Below, in pieces: positions 25,035-32,879 of a stretch of DNA of 64,000 bases. A program made the translations under genes and the position numbers. Every line of letters begins with the position of its first letter. Within the stretch, counting starts at the first letter, position 1. The DNA is taken from NCBI RefSeq assembly GCF_036014195.1, contig NZ_CP107918.1, positions 4,464,001-4,528,000 on the forward strand, given 5' to 3'. Source of the stretch: Streptomyces sp. NBC_00442 (GTDB lineage Bacteria; Actinomycetota; Actinomycetes; Streptomycetales; Streptomycetaceae). The notes beneath the pieces are model-generated. The model did not search any database. It had not been told where the DNA came from and saw only the letters and a program-made list of their open reading frames with translations.

Positions 25035-26603
25035 ATGGCCCAGCACGAGGACGAGCGCGAGCATGGACGTGTGGACGAGCGCGAGCACGTACGTGTTGCG
25101 GTGATCGGGTCGGGGTTCGGCGGGCTCGGGGCGGCGGTCCGGCTGCGCCGCGAGGGGATCACCGACTTCGTCGTCCTGGAGCGGGCCGGCTCCGTCGGCG
25201 GTACCTGGCGCGACAACAGCTATCCCGGGTGCGCCTGCGACGTACCCTCGCACCTCTACTCCTTCTCCTTCGCGCCCAACCCCGACTGGCCCCGCACCTT
25301 CTCCGGCCAGGAACACATCCGCGCCTACCTCGACCACGTCGCCGACACCTTCCGGCTGCGCCCGCACATCCGCCTCGACCACGAGGTGACGATGATGCGC
25401 TGGGACGCGGAGCGGCTGTGGTGGGAGATCGAGGTCGCCAATGGCGCGAGCCTCACCGCCGACGTCGTCGTCTCCGCCACCGGGCCGCTCTCCGACCCCA
25501 AGGTGCCGCAGATCCCCGGTCTCGACACCTTCCCCGGCAAGGTGTTCCACTCCGCGCGCTGGGACCACGACTACGACCTGCGCGGCAAGCGCGTCGCCAT
25601 GGTCGGTACGGGCGCCTCGGCCATCCAGATCGTGCCCGCGATCCAGCCCGACGTCGCCAAGCTCACCCTCTTCCAGCGCACGCCGCCCTGGGTCATGCCC
25701 CGCATGGACCGCGCGATCACGGGCCCCGAGCGCTGGCTCCACCGTCAGCTGCCCTTCACCGGGGCCGCCCGGCGCGGACTCCTGTGGGGGATAAGGGAGT
25801 TGCAGGTCAGCGCTTTCACCAAGCGGCCCAATGAACTCGGGCTCGTCGAGTCGATCGCCAAGTCGAACATGGCCCGCGCCATCAAGGACCCGGCCCTGCG
25901 CGCCAAGCTGACGCCCGACTACCGCATCGGCTGCAAGCGGATCCTGCTGTCCAGCACGTACTATCCGGCGCTCGCCCAGCACAATGTGGATGTCGTGGCC
26001 TGCGGGCTCACCGAGGTGCGCGGCTCCACCGTGGTCGCCGCCGACGGCACCGAGAACGAGGTCGACGCGATCATCTTCGGCACCGGGTTCCACGTCACCG
26101 ACATGCCGATCGCCGACCGGGTCGTCGGCGCCGAGGGACACACGCTCGCCGAGTCGTGGAAGGACGGCATGCAGTCGCTGCGCGGCGCGACCGCCGCCGG
26201 TTTCCCCAACTGGATGACGATCATCGGGCCCAACACCGGCCTCGGGAACTCCTCCATGATCCTCATGATCGAGTCCCAGCTCTCCTACATGGCGGACTAC
26301 CTGCGGCAGTTGGACGTTCTGGGCGGGCGCGCCGCGCTCACGCCCCGGACCTCCGCCGTCGGCGCCTGGAACCGGCGGGTGCAGGAACGCATGAAACGCA
26401 CCGTGTGGAACACCGGCGGCTGCACCAGCTGGTACCTCGACGCCAACGGCCGCAACACCACCGTGTGGCCGGGCACCACCGGCGAGTTCCGCCGCGCGAC
26501 GCGCGAGGTGGATCTGGGCGAGTACGAGATCGTACGGGCCCGCGCCGCCGAGGTGGAGTCCCCGCGGGACGCCGCCGACGAGACCGCGGCGGTGTCCGCG
26601 TGA
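25035..26603 (+). CDS. flavin-containing monooxygenase (Baeyer-Villiger type)
   Basis: The 522-residue product has an N-terminal FAD Rossmann motif (VAVIGSGFGGLGAAVRLRREGI), the GGTWRDNSYPGCACDVPSHLYSFSF stretch typical of class B monooxygenases, and a second NADPH-binding GxGxxA-like motif (RVAMVGTGASAIQIVPAI). ATGXXXXXXXPXXPG-type sequence follows the first domain (SATGPLSDPKVPQIPG). Such enzymes oxidise ketones to esters or oxygenate N or S. It is first in a three-gene operon whose other members, a hydrolase and an SDR, suit ketone or steroid-like degradation: oxidation of an alcohol, ester formation, ester cleavage. Confidence 0.88.
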   Translation: MAQHEDEREHGRVDEREHVRVAVIGSGFGGLGAAVRLRREGITDFVVLERAGSVGGTWRDNSYPGCACDVPSHLYSFSFAPNPDWPRTFSGQEHIRAYLDHVADTFRLRPHIRLDHEVTMMRWDAERLWWEIEVANGASLTADVVVSATGPLSDPKVPQIPGLDTFPGKVFHSARWDHDYDLRGKRVAMVGTGASAIQIVPAIQPDVAKLTLFQRTPPWVMPRMDRAITGPERWLHRQLPFTGAARRGLLWGIRELQVSAFTKRPNELGLVESIAKSNMARAIKDPALRAKLTPDYRIGCKRILLSSTYYPALAQHNVDVVACGLTEVRGSTVVAADGTENEVDAIIFGTGFHVTDMPIADRVVGAEGHTLAESWKDGMQSLRGATAAGFPNWMTIIGPNTGLGNSSMILMIESQLSYMADYLRQLDVLGGRAALTPRTSAVGAWNRRVQERMKRTVWNTGGCTSWYLDANGRNTTVWPGTTGEFRRATREVDLGEYEIVRARAAEVESPRDAADETAAVSA

Positions 26604-27556
26604 GCCGGGCCGGGGCCGGGGCCGTGCGGCGCGGGGTGTACGCGCCGCCCGCGCCCGACCGCGTGCTGACCGCCCACTCCGCCGACGGCACCCCGCTCCA
26701 CGTCGAGGTGCACGGACCCGACGGCGCGCCCGCCGTCGTCCTCGCGCACGGCTGGACGTGCTCGACCGCGTTCTGGGCCGCGCAGATCCGGGAGCTCGCC
26801 GGTCAGTGCCGGGTCATCGCCTATGACCAGCGCGGCCACGGGCGTACCGCCGCGGCCGACGTCTGCTCCACCGAGGCGCTCGCCGACGACCTCGAAGCGG
26901 TGCTCCGCGCGACGCTCGCGCCGGGTGAGCGGGCGGTGCTCGCCGGGCACTCCATGGGCGGCATGACGCTCATGGCCGCCGCCGGCCGCCCGGCCCTGCG
27001 CGAGCACGCGGCCGCCGTCCTGCTGTGCAGCACCGGGGCGTCGCGCCTGGTGGCCGAGTCGCGGGTGGTGCCGATACGGGCCGGGCGGGTGCGCACCGGG
27101 CTCACCCGGCGGATCCTCGGATCCGGGGCGCCGCTCGGTCCGGTCACGCCGCTCGCCAAGAAGGTCCTGCGGTACGCCACGATGGGGCCCGGGGCGTCCC
27201 CGGACAAGGTCGAGGCGTGCGCCAGGATCGTGCACGCCTGCCCGCGCCGGGTGCGCAAGGCCTGGTCGTACGTCCTGGAGGAACTCGAAGTGGACGCACG
27301 GGTAAGGGAGTTGACGCTCCCCGCTGTCGTGGTGGCCGGCAGTGCGGACCGGCTCACGCCGCCCGTGCACGCCCGGCGGATCGCGGCCGCGCTGCCCGAC
27401 TGCCGCTCGCTCGACGTGCTTACCGGTGTCGGGCACATGACGCCCATCGAGGCGCCCGACATCATCACCGAGAAGATCCGCGCGCTGGTGGCCGAGTTCC
27501 TCGCCGCACCGGCCGCCGGAACCAATGCCGTTGACGCCGAGGAGCGTGCCGTATGA
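26600..27556 (+). CDS. alpha/beta-fold hydrolase
   Basis: GTG 26600 overlaps the monooxygenase stop (GTGA) and gives 318 residues. It has the fold signatures VVLAHGWTCSTAFW (oxyanion HG), VIAYDQRGHGRT, the nucleophile elbow GHSMGGM with Ser, a later Asp (VVAGSADRLTPP) and the His of GVGHMTPIEAPD. It likely cleaves an ester or lactone made by the upstream monooxygenase. It also overlaps the next gene by ATGA, so the three proteins are translationally coupled. Confidence 0.88.
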   Translation: MSRAGAGAVRRGVYAPPAPDRVLTAHSADGTPLHVEVHGPDGAPAVVLAHGWTCSTAFWAAQIRELAGQCRVIAYDQRGHGRTAAADVCSTEALADDLEAVLRATLAPGERAVLAGHSMGGMTLMAAAGRPALREHAAAVLLCSTGASRLVAESRVVPIRAGRVRTGLTRRILGSGAPLGPVTPLAKKVLRYATMGPGASPDKVEACARIVHACPRRVRKAWSYVLEELEVDARVRELTLPAVVVAGSADRLTPPVHARRIAAALPDCRSLDVLTGVGHMTPIEAPDIITEKIRALVAEFLAAPAAGTNAVDAEERAV

Positions 27557-28434
27557 GCAGGGTCGGTCTTGAAGGACAGGTCGCGGTCGTCACGGGCGCG
27601 GCCCGGGGCGTCGGCGAACTCCTCGCACGCAAGCTGTCCGCGCGCGGGGCGAAGGTGGCGCTCGTCGGGCTCGAACCCGACGAGCTGAAGCGGGTCGCCG
27701 CGCGGCTGCACACCGAGGCGGAGTCCTGGTACGCGGACGTCACCGACCACGTGGCGATGGCGCGGGTGGCGGACGAGGTCAAGGAGCGGTTCGGGAAGGT
27801 CGACATCGTCGTCGCCAACGCGGGGGTCGCCTCCGGCGGGCCGTTCGTCGACTCCGATCCCGACGCGTGGCGCCGGGTCATCGAGGTCAACCTCATCGGC
27901 GGGGCCGTCACCGCGCGGGCGTTCCTGCCCGTCCTGATGGAGTCGCGCGGCTACTTCCTCCAGATCGCCTCGCTCGCGGCGATCACGCCGGCGCCGATGA
28001 TGACGGCGTACTGCGCGTCCAAGTCCGGGGTCGAGGCGTTCGCGCACAGCCTGCGCGCGGAGGTCGGCTACAAGGGGGTGCGGGTCGGGGTCGGGTACCT
28101 GTCGTGGACGGATACGGACATGGTCCGGGGGGCGGACCAGGATGACGTGATGCGTGAGCTGCGCTCGCGGCTGCCGTGGCCGTCGAACCGCACGTATCCG
28201 CTCGGGCCGGCGGTCGACCGGATCGTCGCGGGGATCGAGCGGCGCTCGTCGCACGTGTACGCCCAGTGGTGGTTGCGGGGGATGCAGTCCGTGCGGGGGT
28301 ACTTGCCGGGGGTCATCGGGGCGGTGGGGGCTCGGGAGATGCGGCGGTTCGAGCCGCGGCTCGGGTCGGTTTCGCGGGGGCTCGTCGGGGCGGGCGGCTC
28401 CGCCGACGAACAAGCGAGGCAGTCCCGCCTCTGA
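27553..28434 (+). CDS. short-chain dehydrogenase/reductase
   Basis: The 293-residue product has the SDR coenzyme motif TGAARGVGE, the NAG motif (VVANAGVASGG), catalytic Ser (IASLAAITP) and the YCASK tetrad. A longer C-terminal part (SHVYAQWWLRGMQSVRGYLPG) may associate with membranes. A basic residue after the first glycine motif and the ADVTD block do not settle NAD versus NADP. It is the last gene of the monooxygenase-hydrolase-SDR operon and would interconvert an alcohol and the ketone used by the monooxygenase. Confidence 0.87.
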   Translation: MSRVGLEGQVAVVTGAARGVGELLARKLSARGAKVALVGLEPDELKRVAARLHTEAESWYADVTDHVAMARVADEVKERFGKVDIVVANAGVASGGPFVDSDPDAWRRVIEVNLIGGAVTARAFLPVLMESRGYFLQIASLAAITPAPMMTAYCASKSGVEAFAHSLRAEVGYKGVRVGVGYLSWTDTDMVRGADQDDVMRELRSRLPWPSNRTYPLGPAVDRIVAGIERRSSHVYAQWWLRGMQSVRGYLPGVIGAVGAREMRRFEPRLGSVSRGLVGAGGSADEQARQSRL

Positions 28435-28442
28435 CCCCCCAT

Positions 28443-28517
28443 GGGGCTGCGCCCCAGACCCCGTTCGCGCCTGAACGCCGCCCGGCGCCGAGTGGTTGAG
28501 GGGCGCGGGGAACTGCG
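28443..28517. repeat. Streptomyces intergenic repeats (two types, inverted relative to other copies)
   Basis: 28443-28462 is the reverse complement, with one change, of GGGGTCTGGGGCGGAGCCCC, and 28498-28517 of CGCAGTTCCCCGCGCCCCTC. Both recur between genes at 38.6, 40.9 and 53.2-53.4 kb. They sit between convergent genes here, and the first can form a GC hairpin, so it may terminate both. Confidence 0.7.
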
Positions 28518-28557
28518 CGGGCGACCCGGCACGGTCCGCGGGTAGAAAGCGGACGGG

Positions 28558-31500
28558 TTACAACTCGCCCTCCCTCGGAGGGAGTTGGGGGCGGCGGCGG
28601 TTGGGGGTGGTTGTGTAGCCCGGGGGTGTGGACGCCGGGCGGGTGGTCAGCAGGTCCAGGGCCAGTTGGACCGCGTCGTCCAGCTGGGCGTGGCGGCCCT
28701 CCGCCCAGTCCAGCGGGGTGCGCAGGATCTCCAGGTCCGGCTCCACCCCGTGGTTCTCCACGGACCACCCGTACGCGTCGAACCACGCCGCGTTCATCGG
28801 CACCGTGATGACCGCCCCGTCCCCCAGCACGTGGCGGCCCGTCATGCCCACCACCCCGCCCCACGTGCGCTGCCCCACCACTGGCCCCAGCTTCAGGAGC
28901 CGGAACGCCGCCGTGATCATGTCGCCGTCCGAGGACGTCGCCTCGTCCGCGAGGGCGACCACCGGACCCCGGGGGGAGTTGGAGGCGTACGAGACGGCCT
29001 GGGCGTCCCGCGTCAGGTCCCAGCCGAGGATGCGCCGGGTCAGCTTCTCCACCACGAGCTCGCTGATGTGGCCGCCCGCGTTGCCGCGTACGTCCACGAT
29101 GAGGGCGGGGCGGCTGACCTCCAGGCGCAGGTCGCGGTTGAACTGGGCCCAGCCCGAGCCGCCCATGTCGGGGATGTGCAGATAGCCGCACTTGCCGCCG
29201 CTCAACTGCCGTACGACTTCGCGGCGTTTGGCCACCCAGTCCTGGTAGCGCAGGGGGCGTTCGTCGACCAGCGGGACCGCCGCGACCCGGCGCGAGCGGC
29301 CCTCGCCCTCGGCGGGGCGGAACGTCAGCTCGACCGTCGTGCCGCCCGCGCCGGCGAGGAGGGGGAAGGGGCCCGCGACGGGGTCGACCGGCCGACCGTC
29401 GACATGCGTCAGCGCCGCGCCCTCGCGGATGCCCGTACCCGCCAGTGGCGAACGCGCCTTGGAGTCGGAGGAGTCGCCGGGCAGGATGCGGTGGATGATC
29501 CAACTCCCGTCCCGGCAGATCAGGTTGGCGCCGAGCAGGCCCTGCGCGCGCTGGTAGTGCGGGGGACCCTCGTTGCGGCGGGCGGCGGTGACGTACGCGT
29601 GCGAGGTGCCCAGTTCGCCGAGCACCTCGCGCAGCAGGTCCGCGAACTCGTCGGGGGAGGCGACCCGTTCGACCAGCGGGCGGTACTGGTCGAGGACGGC
29701 CGTCCAGTCGATGCCGCACATGTTCGGCTCCCAGAAGTAGGAGCGGATGATGCGGCCCGCCTCGTCGTAGGCCTGGCGCCACTCCGAGCCCGGGTCGACC
29801 TCGTGCAGGATGCGGCGCAGGTCGAGGTAGACCGTGGAGTCGTTGTCGCCGGGCTCGGTGGAGGGCACCGCGCGCAGCTCGCCCTCGTCGACCACGACGA
29901 GCCGGCTGGCGTCGCCGCTGATCGCGAAGTGGTCGAGGTGGTCCACCAGTTCGGTCCTGCGCGCCTTCGCGATGTTGAAGTGTTCGAGGGTGGGGCGGCC
30001 CGAGGTGTCCGCCGGGTTGGCGAAGGTCTCGCCGAGCGCGCCCGAGATGGGCCAGCGCAGCCAGACCAGGCCGCCGCCGGCGACGGGGTGCAGGGCCGAG
30101 TACTTGGACGCGGAGACCGGGAACGGCGTGACCCGGTTCTCCAGGCCCTCCACCTCCACCGTCACCGTGCCGTCGCCCGAATCGTCCAGCGGGTCGAGGC
30201 CGCCCGCCGCGGGCCGCCCGTCCGGGGAGAGCGCGAACGGCGAAGGGGTCGCCGAGTTGAGCGGTACGAGGTAGGGGCGGCAGCCCAGCGGGAAGGACAG
30301 GTCGCCGGTGTGCACGTCGTACACCGGGTCGAAGCCGCGCCAGGACAGGAACGCCAGATAGCGGCCGTCGCTGGTGAACACCGGGTTCTCGTCCTCGAAG
30401 CGGCCGTTGGTGACGTCGACGACGGTGCGTGCGCCGGGCCCCGCGATCCGGGCCATCTTGATCTGGCGCAGCGACCGGCCGATGCCCGGGTGCGACCAGG
30501 TCAGCCACGCCCCGTCGGGGGAGAAGGCGAGGTCGCGCACGGGCCCGTTGACGGACCGGATCAGCTCGGTCACCTCGCCCTCGCCGACCTGTGCCACGGA
30601 TGCGGGGGAGGGCACGGGTGCGGGGGCGCCCCGGGGGACGTCGGGGGCGCCGGCGGCGTCGGGGGCGCCGTCCCCGCTGTCTCCGCCCGTTTCCGCGCCG
30701 GCCCCCGCGCCCGGCTCCGTGTCGAAGTGGGCGCGGGTGGCTCCCGTCGGCGCCGCGACGGCCGCCGCCTCCTCGGCCACGTCGATGAGCAGGAGCCGGC
30801 CGTCGTTGGAGGCGATCGCCAGGCGTTCGCCCTGCGGGTCGGAGACCATCTCCTGCACCCGGCCGAGCCGGCCGGCCGCCAGGCGTCGCGGGTGACGTTC
30901 GCCGCTCGCGCGCGGCAGGAAGGCGATCTCGACCGCGTCCTCGCCGTCCGCGTCCGTGACGTAGGCGACCTGGCCGCCGCCGCCCAGCATCACGGGCAGC
31001 CGCACCCGTACGCCCGGGGTGTCGGCGATGGTGCGGGCCGGGCCGTCGCGGTGGGTGAGCCAGTACAGGCTGCCGCGCACCACGACGGCGCTGGCCCGGC
31101 CGGTGGTGTCGACGGACAGCGCGTCGACGTGGTTGGCGGCGGGTACCTGGTAGCTGCGCCGCCCGGCGCGCGGCCCGCCCAGGCGGACGTCCAGTTTGCG
31201 CGGCACCGAGTCGGGGGTGAGGGCGTCCACGATCCACAGGTCGCCCGCGCACTGGTAGACCACGCGGCGCCCGTCGCTGGACGCGTGCCGGGCGTAGAAG
31301 GCGTCGTGGTCGGTGTGCCGGGTCAGGCCGGAGCCGTCGGGCAGGCAGGAGTACAGATTGCCGACGCCCTCGTGGTCGGAGAGGAAGGCGATGCGGCCGT
31401 CCACGAACATCGGCGCGTCCAGGTGGCCTCCGATGTCGGCGAGGAGCCGTTCGCCGTGCAGCCACAGGCGGCCGGTAGCGCCGCCGCGGTAGCGCTTCCA

Positions 31501-32004
31501 GGCGGCCGGCTCGTGCGGCGGCTTCCCGGTGAGCAGCAGGGTGCGGCGCTCGCCGTCCACGTCGGCGACGGCGATGTCGGAGACCGGTCCCCAGGGGAGC
31601 TTGCCGCCGGGGGAGCCGTCGGTGGGCACGCTGTAGGCCCAGGAGAAGTACGAGAACGGCTGGCCGTGCGAGGACACCGCGAGGATGTGGCCGTCCGGCG
31701 CCCAGCCGCACACCCGGGCGTCGGACGAGCCCCAGTAGGTGAGGCGCCGCGTCGGGCCGCCGGTGACCGGGGCGAGGTGGATCTCCGGGTCGAGGCTGCG
31801 CCAGGTCGTGTACGCGATCGTGCTGCCGTCGGGCGAGAAGCGGGGGTGGCCGACCTTGGTGCGGTCGACGGTCACCCGCCAGGCGCGCGAGGGGCTGTGC
31901 CCGGCCGGGACCAGAGGGGAGACCCACAGGTCGTCCTCGGCGGCGAAGCACAGCAAGTCGTCGTGCAGATGCGGGAACCTGAGGTACGCGGCGTCGTCAC
32001 TCAC
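28558..32004 (-). CDS. tricorn-like S41 peptidase
   Basis: From GTG 32004 the product is 1,148 residues. The N-terminal half has WD/beta-propeller blades (AYLRFPHLHDDLLCFAAEDDLW, then repeats such as HPRFSPDGSTIAYTTWRS). A middle second propeller, a PDZ-like part (GTGIREGAALTHVDGRPV) and the C-terminal S41 core follow. The tricorn catalytic pieces are seen: GTSHAYV (Ser-His), the nucleophile region ADEATSSDGD and a final VEPD Glu. Tricorn is a large cytoplasmic protease that trims peptides from the proteasome. Streptomyces has both, and no signal peptide is seen. It is divergent from a TetR gene, with palindromes between. Confidence 0.88.
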   Translation of the reverse strand: MSDDAAYLRFPHLHDDLLCFAAEDDLWVSPLVPAGHSPSRAWRVTVDRTKVGHPRFSPDGSTIAYTTWRSLDPEIHLAPVTGGPTRRLTYWGSSDARVCGWAPDGHILAVSSHGQPFSYFSWAYSVPTDGSPGGKLPWGPVSDIAVADVDGERRTLLLTGKPPHEPAAWKRYRGGATGRLWLHGERLLADIGGHLDAPMFVDGRIAFLSDHEGVGNLYSCLPDGSGLTRHTDHDAFYARHASSDGRRVVYQCAGDLWIVDALTPDSVPRKLDVRLGGPRAGRRSYQVPAANHVDALSVDTTGRASAVVVRGSLYWLTHRDGPARTIADTPGVRVRLPVMLGGGGQVAYVTDADGEDAVEIAFLPRASGERHPRRLAAGRLGRVQEMVSDPQGERLAIASNDGRLLLIDVAEEAAAVAAPTGATRAHFDTEPGAGAGAETGGDSGDGAPDAAGAPDVPRGAPAPVPSPASVAQVGEGEVTELIRSVNGPVRDLAFSPDGAWLTWSHPGIGRSLRQIKMARIAGPGARTVVDVTNGRFEDENPVFTSDGRYLAFLSWRGFDPVYDVHTGDLSFPLGCRPYLVPLNSATPSPFALSPDGRPAAGGLDPLDDSGDGTVTVEVEGLENRVTPFPVSASKYSALHPVAGGGLVWLRWPISGALGETFANPADTSGRPTLEHFNIAKARRTELVDHLDHFAISGDASRLVVVDEGELRAVPSTEPGDNDSTVYLDLRRILHEVDPGSEWRQAYDEAGRIIRSYFWEPNMCGIDWTAVLDQYRPLVERVASPDEFADLLREVLGELGTSHAYVTAARRNEGPPHYQRAQGLLGANLICRDGSWIIHRILPGDSSDSKARSPLAGTGIREGAALTHVDGRPVDPVAGPFPLLAGAGGTTVELTFRPAEGEGRSRRVAAVPLVDERPLRYQDWVAKRREVVRQLSGGKCGYLHIPDMGGSGWAQFNRDLRLEVSRPALIVDVRGNAGGHISELVVEKLTRRILGWDLTRDAQAVSYASNSPRGPVVALADEATSSDGDMITAAFRLLKLGPVVGQRTWGGVVGMTGRHVLGDGAVITVPMNAAWFDAYGWSVENHGVEPDLEILRTPLDWAEGRHAQLDDAVQLALDLLTTRPASTPPGYTTTPNRRRPQLPPREGEL

Positions 32005-32101
32005 CCCCCAATGCTTTCCGCGGGGAGGGGGTGCGGCAACTTGTGGGAGGGGTTTATTCCGTTCCGACTTATCCCGTTCCGACACTTGTGGTCGAGAACA
32101 C

Positions 32102-32125
32102 AAGCGAAACGGTTCCGTTTCGCTT
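32102..32125. promoter_or_regulatory. 11-bp perfect palindrome between tricorn and TetR genes
   Basis: AAGCGAAACGG, a TT spacer and CCGTTTCGCTT form a strong operator-like site 58 bases before the TetR start and 98 before the tricorn start. A TetR-family dimer would suit it. Confidence 0.6.
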
Positions 32126-32140
32126 CGGGGCGGAGTTACC

Positions 32141-32164
32141 TTCGTACGGTACGAACGGTACGAA
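32141..32164. promoter_or_regulatory. TTCGTAC palindrome and half-site upstream of TetR
   Basis: TTCGTAC-G-GTACGAA (32141-32155) is followed directly by a further half-site CGGTACGAA (32156-32164). It lies just before the GAGGAGG ribosome site of the TetR gene and is probably its autoregulatory operator. Confidence 0.6.
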
Positions 32165-32183
32165 GAAGGAGAGGAGGTCGATC

Positions 32184-32759
32184 ATGGCGGGCAGGCTCAC
32201 CCCGGAACGCGAGGCAGAGCTCTACGAAGCCGTGCTCGACCTGCTGCGCGAGGTCGGTTACGACGCCCTGACCATGGACGCCGTCGCCACCCGCACCCGT
32301 TCCAGCAAGGCCACCCTCTACCGCCAGTGGGGGAACAAGCCCGAGCTGGTCGCACGGGCGCTGCGGCACAACAAGCCGGTCAGTCTCGCCGAGATCGACA
32401 CCGGCTCGCTGCGCGGCGACTTCCAGGCGATGGTCGCCCGCGAGGACGACTGTCAGATGGAGAAGGACTCCGCGCTGATGCGCGGCCTGATGCGGGCCGT
32501 GCACGACAACCCCGAGCTGCACAAGGCGCTGCGCGAGGTACTGATCGAGCCGGAGATCACCGGTCTCGGCACGGTCCTGCGGCGCGCGGTGGAACGCGGT
32601 GAGGTCGCCGCGGACAACCGCGCCCTCCCCTACGTCGTACACATGATGGTCGGCGCCTTCGCGGCCCGGCAGTTCATCGAGGACCGGCCGGTCGACCAGG
32701 CCTTCCTCGCCGACTACTTCGACGCCGTGGTCCTCCCCGCCCTCGGCGACCCCCGCTAG
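32184..32759 (+). CDS. TetR-family transcriptional regulator
   Basis: ATG 32184 follows GAGGAGG, giving 191 residues. The N-terminal helix-turn-helix is LYEAVLDLLREVGYDALTMDAVATRTRSSKATLYRQWGNKPELV, the standard TetR DNA-binding domain. The rest is helical and should hold a ligand pocket. It precedes an MMPL exporter by 120 bases on the same strand, the usual pairing of a repressor with the pump it controls. Two palindromes lie directly upstream. Confidence 0.9.
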   Translation: MAGRLTPEREAELYEAVLDLLREVGYDALTMDAVATRTRSSKATLYRQWGNKPELVARALRHNKPVSLAEIDTGSLRGDFQAMVAREDDCQMEKDSALMRGLMRAVHDNPELHKALREVLIEPEITGLGTVLRRAVERGEVAADNRALPYVVHMMVGAFAARQFIEDRPVDQAFLADYFDAVVLPALGDPR

Positions 32760-32879
32760 GCGCACGCCGCCCGGCGCTCCCCACGCAGTACCCGCCCCAC
32801 CTGACGTACGCCGCTCTCGTCGTCGGGCTGGTTCCCCATGCCCTGCTGTTCCATACGACTCGACCGGGAGTACGCCCTC

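Noticed and set aside
28585..32271. Long plus-strand frame across the tricorn gene
   Set aside because: Low-complexity shadow; the tricorn frame on the other strand has full family features.
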